Assembly: GCF_900102965.1 (NCBI RefSeq)
Contig: NZ_FNGM01000007.1
Location: 828-64,827, forward strand
Direction: 5' to 3'
Source: Paenibacillus jilunlii
GTDB lineage: Bacteria > Bacillota > Bacilli > Paenibacillales > Paenibacillaceae
DNA: 64,000 nucleotides
Part shown: piece after piece, positions 61,604 through 64,000 of the stretch
How positions within the stretch are numbered: position 1 is the first letter of the stretch
Layout of the letters: each line of letters opens with the position of its first letter
The notes under the pieces: model-generated
Databases searched by the model: none
Seen by the model: only the letters and a program-made list of their open reading frames with translations
What the model was told of the DNA's origin: nothing
Made by a program: the position numbers and the translations under genes

Positions 61604-63292
61604 TCATGACTTGAAATAAAAGGTCAGCAGACTGGCGAGTCCAAAAGGATCGCGGCTTACAATATCGTTCGCTCTGAACATGATGCTGCCGGCCACTTCA
61701 GTATACTTCTCATTATATTTCAACTGGTTGATAATCTGTTCGCCGCTTTGCCACTCAGCGCTTTTGTCGGTTCCTACTTTGTAGGTGGCCTGTCCTATGT
61801 AGAGCTTGACTCCGGTGCCCTTCACCTCGTTCACCCACCAGTCCACCAGCTTGTCGTACCGGGCCGCATTAAAGGAGAGGCTCCAATAAATCTGCGGGGC
61901 AATATAGTCGATCCAGCCGCTGCGTATCCAGGTCCGCGTATCGGCATACATGTCGTCATACGCAGATACACCTGCAGTGGTATCGGAACCGGTGCTGTCC
62001 GCCTTCTTGTTGCGCCAGACGCCAAACGGGCTGACACCGAACGAGACATCCGATTTCACGCCATGAATGGACTGGCCTAGGCGGCTGATGAAATCATTGA
62101 TATTGTCCCGCCGCCAATCCCCCTTGGAGCTGATGGACTTGGAATTATAGGTCTTAAACGCCTCATCATCGGCAAAAGTACCGGATGGATAGAAATAGTC
62201 ATCCAGATGAACACCGTCAATGTCATAGCCCTTCACTACTTCCATAACGGTATCGATGATATGCTGGCGCGCTTCGGGAATGCCCGGATTAATATAGAGC
62301 TTGTTGTCTGCTTTGACGATCCATTCCGGATGGGCTTTTGCCACATGATTGCTCGCCAGATTTGCCGTGTTGGCATCCGTAGTCGCGCGGAACGGATTGA
62401 ACCAGGCATGGAACTGCATGCCCCGGCTGTGAGCGGCACTGATCATAAATTCCAGCGGATCATAACCCGGATTCTTGCCCTGCGTACCAGTTAATATCTT
62501 GGACCAGGGAACAAGCACCGAGGGATACAGGCTGTCCCCGGAGGGTCTGACCTGCACGAATACGGCATTAAAGCCGGTTTTTTGCAGCTTGTCGAGCAAT
62601 GTGTTGAACTCCTGCTTCTGCTTGGCCTCATTGCCTGCAGAGGCAGTAGAAGGCCAGTCCAGGTTGAACACGGTTGAGATCCAGGCACCCTTCATTTCTT
62701 TCGGGGCCTTTGCTCCCGGAACCGATGGAACTGTCGGCGCAGGCGCAGTTGGTGTCGGCACGTTAGGCTTTGGCACGTTTGGTGTCGGTACAGGCGCCGG
62801 TGACGGCACGCTTGTCGGTGCAGGTACCGCCGGCGTGGACGGTCCGACAATCTCTGTATTTGAATACAGCGCGATGTGCTTGGTTGCCTGATTCCAGACG
62901 ACCTCCAGCCCAAGCTGTTCACTTACAAAACGCAACGGCACGGTCACCCGGCCCTGCACGATCTGCACCGAGGTATCCAAGGCTACCGCTGTTCCCCCTA
63001 CGTCGGCTGTCTTTTTGCCGCTGGTGAGCTTAAGCACGTTCTCCCCTTTGCTGATCGTCGCAGTCTTATTGCTTTGATTCCACTCTACCGCTGCACCCAG
63101 CCCTTTGCTGACTACACCTACAGGCACCATAGTCACGCCTGAAGCGGTAATAAACGGCGGCACATCACTGCTCAAGGCCTCGCCATCCAGCTCAATGGTT
63201 ATCGGTATGGCCGCCGCCCGAACGCCGGTCATACCAAACGGGAGACATAACAGCAGCACCAATAATCCTAACATCCATTTACGGTAATTCAT
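61604..63292 (-). CDS. Secreted GHL10-type glycoside hydrolase with stalk domain
   Basis: 562 residues. Signal peptide (MNYRKWMLGLLVLLLCLPFG to GVRA), a copper-amine-oxidase N-terminal-type domain (about 30-140, VPLRFVSEQLGLEVVWNQ), a Pro/Thr/Val linker (about 150-195) and the DUF187/GHL10 catalytic domain (about 200-560) with GAWISTVFNLDWPS, VQVRPSGDSLYPS, GYDIDGVHLDDYFYP and PQIYWSL. Related proteins (YngK) are thought to cut peptidoglycan glycan or other wall sugars. ATG 63292 is preceded by GGAGG; 14 earlier codons are open without an RBS. Confidence 0.87.
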   Translation of the reverse strand: MNYRKWMLGLLVLLLCLPFGMTGVRAAAIPITIELDGEALSSDVPPFITASGVTMVPVGVVSKGLGAAVEWNQSNKTATISKGENVLKLTSGKKTADVGGTAVALDTSVQIVQGRVTVPLRFVSEQLGLEVVWNQATKHIALYSNTEIVGPSTPAVPAPTSVPSPAPVPTPNVPKPNVPTPTAPAPTVPSVPGAKAPKEMKGAWISTVFNLDWPSTASAGNEAKQKQEFNTLLDKLQKTGFNAVFVQVRPSGDSLYPSVLVPWSKILTGTQGKNPGYDPLEFMISAAHSRGMQFHAWFNPFRATTDANTANLASNHVAKAHPEWIVKADNKLYINPGIPEARQHIIDTVMEVVKGYDIDGVHLDDYFYPSGTFADDEAFKTYNSKSISSKGDWRRDNINDFISRLGQSIHGVKSDVSFGVSPFGVWRNKKADSTGSDTTAGVSAYDDMYADTRTWIRSGWIDYIAPQIYWSLSFNAARYDKLVDWWVNEVKGTGVKLYIGQATYKVGTDKSAEWQSGEQIINQLKYNEKYTEVAGSIMFRANDIVSRDPFGLASLLTFYFKS

Positions 63293-63332
63293 AATTCCTC
63301 CCCGGTATACAGTGAAATTTTGCGCAGACACC

Positions 63333-63376
63333 AAAAAACGGCCTTCTCGTCCTTATCACAAGGGAGACGGCCGTTT
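63333..63376 (-). terminator. Terminator of mntR
   Basis: AAACGGCC / GGCCGTTT stem with an inner TCTC/GAGA-like extension; six Ts follow on the minus strand. Confidence 0.82.
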
Positions 63377-63471
63377 CTCTTGTCAAACGGAGTCCTGAAC
63401 AAAAAAGAACGATACCGTTATGACGTCAAAAAACTGGAAAGGTTGCGGTAAACACATAAAAACAACATCAT

Positions 63472-63897
63472 TTATGAGTCGCTGACCAGTTCAAGATGAA
63501 TATCGTATAAGGTCTGCAGACGCGCTTCATCACGGCGAAAATACTCCACCAGCGTCTCAATGCGCGTAATGGAGTCCCAGCTCAAATGATGCTCGATTCC
63601 TTCGACATCCTTATAAATATGCTCCTGCTGCACTCCGATCAGGCCAAGGAATTCCTCCAGCAGCTGGTGACGGTCAACGAGACGTTTTCCCACTTTTTTC
63701 CCTTTGCTTGTTAGGACAAGCCCACGATATTTCTCATAGATGAGATATTCGTCCTTATCCAGTTTTTGGATCATCTTGGTCACAGAGGAGGGGTGGACTT
63801 CCAGTCCCTCGGCAATATCCGAGACCCGCGCATAACCCTTCTCGTCGATGAGCTTGTATATGCGCTCCAAATAATCCTCCATGCTGGGTGTTGGCAT
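63472..63897 (-). CDS. mntR: Manganese-responsive regulator MntR
   Basis: A 141-residue DtxR-family repressor of manganese uptake. N-terminal winged helix (about 1-70) and dimerisation domain. All six residues of the binuclear Mn site known from B. subtilis MntR are at identical numbers: Asp8, Glu11, His77, Glu99, Glu102 and His103. The match in numbering makes orthology very likely. ATG after AAGAGG. Confidence 0.96.
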   Translation of the reverse strand: MPTPSMEDYLERIYKLIDEKGYARVSDIAEGLEVHPSSVTKMIQKLDKDEYLIYEKYRGLVLTSKGKKVGKRLVDRHQLLEEFLGLIGVQQEHIYKDVEGIEHHLSWDSITRIETLVEYFRRDEARLQTLYDIHLELVSDS

Positions 63898-64000
63898 TAA
63901 ACTTTACCTCTTTTCTATAATGAGCGTGGCGACGGGGCCGGGTCTTGCTCTAACAATGATACATGTTTCTGCCGCTCCTTGGCAAGTCCTGAAGCACAGT

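Overview
The window looks like a chromosomal segment of a spore-forming, low-to-mid GC Firmicute, most likely Paenibacillus or a close relative. The gene order yqhP-yqhQ / yqhR-yqhT-efp / yqhV-spoIIIAA..AH-accB-accC-asp23-nusB-folD-xseA-xseB-ispA-dxs-tlyA-argR-recN-spoIVB-spo0A is the conserved Bacillales sporulation/housekeeping block. The S-layer (SLH) giant protein, the copper-amine-oxidase-type stalk domain and the many intergenic repeats fit Paenibacillus. No rRNA, tRNA, CRISPR array, phage or IS transposase was seen.

Layout, left to right. 0.2-4.5 kb: EndoQ-like nuclease, ADP-ribose pyrophosphatase (nudF), a divergent MciZ-type small protein, a PepT-like peptidase, Prli42 and lipB. 4.5-11 kb: branched-chain 2-oxo acid dehydrogenase genes (lpdV, bkdAA, bkdAB, bkdB), with lipB directly behind the lipoylated E2 gene; a repeat-packed 1.07-kb gap splits bkdAB from bkdB. 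11.8-17.3 kb: heterodimeric ABC exporter, thymidine kinase, DinB protein. 17.4-19.1 kb: an agr-like peptide locus with a sensor-like membrane protein, AgrB, a Cys-less AgrD-like peptide and a stand-alone LytTR regulator, but no histidine kinase. 19.3-21.4 kb: sda, gene remnants and two unknown genes. 21.5-28.3 kb: a 2143-residue SLH protein with phosphodiester-glycosidase and metallophosphoesterase modules, preceded by a structured leader. 28.6 kb: a 27-residue holin-like toxin with type I hallmarks. 29-51.7 kb: the spo0A-to-yqhV block read leftwards. 51.9-56.7 kb: a YitT protein, a VOC protein and aspartokinase among tandem repeats, sitting between yqhV and efp. 56.8-63.9 kb: efp, yqhT, yqhR, yqhQ, yqhP, a patatin, a GHL10-type hydrolase and mntR.

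How the parts relate: Spo0A, SpoIVB, SpoIIIA, Sda and MciZ cover initiation, its checkpoint, division inhibition and engulfment-stage signalling. AccBC, the Bkd complex and LipB feed fatty acid synthesis and lipoylation; Dxs and IspA make isoprenoids. The accessory interest lies in the agr-like locus, the toxin gene and at least four families of dispersed intergenic repeats, one of which ends exactly in the ribosome binding site of the gene it precedes.
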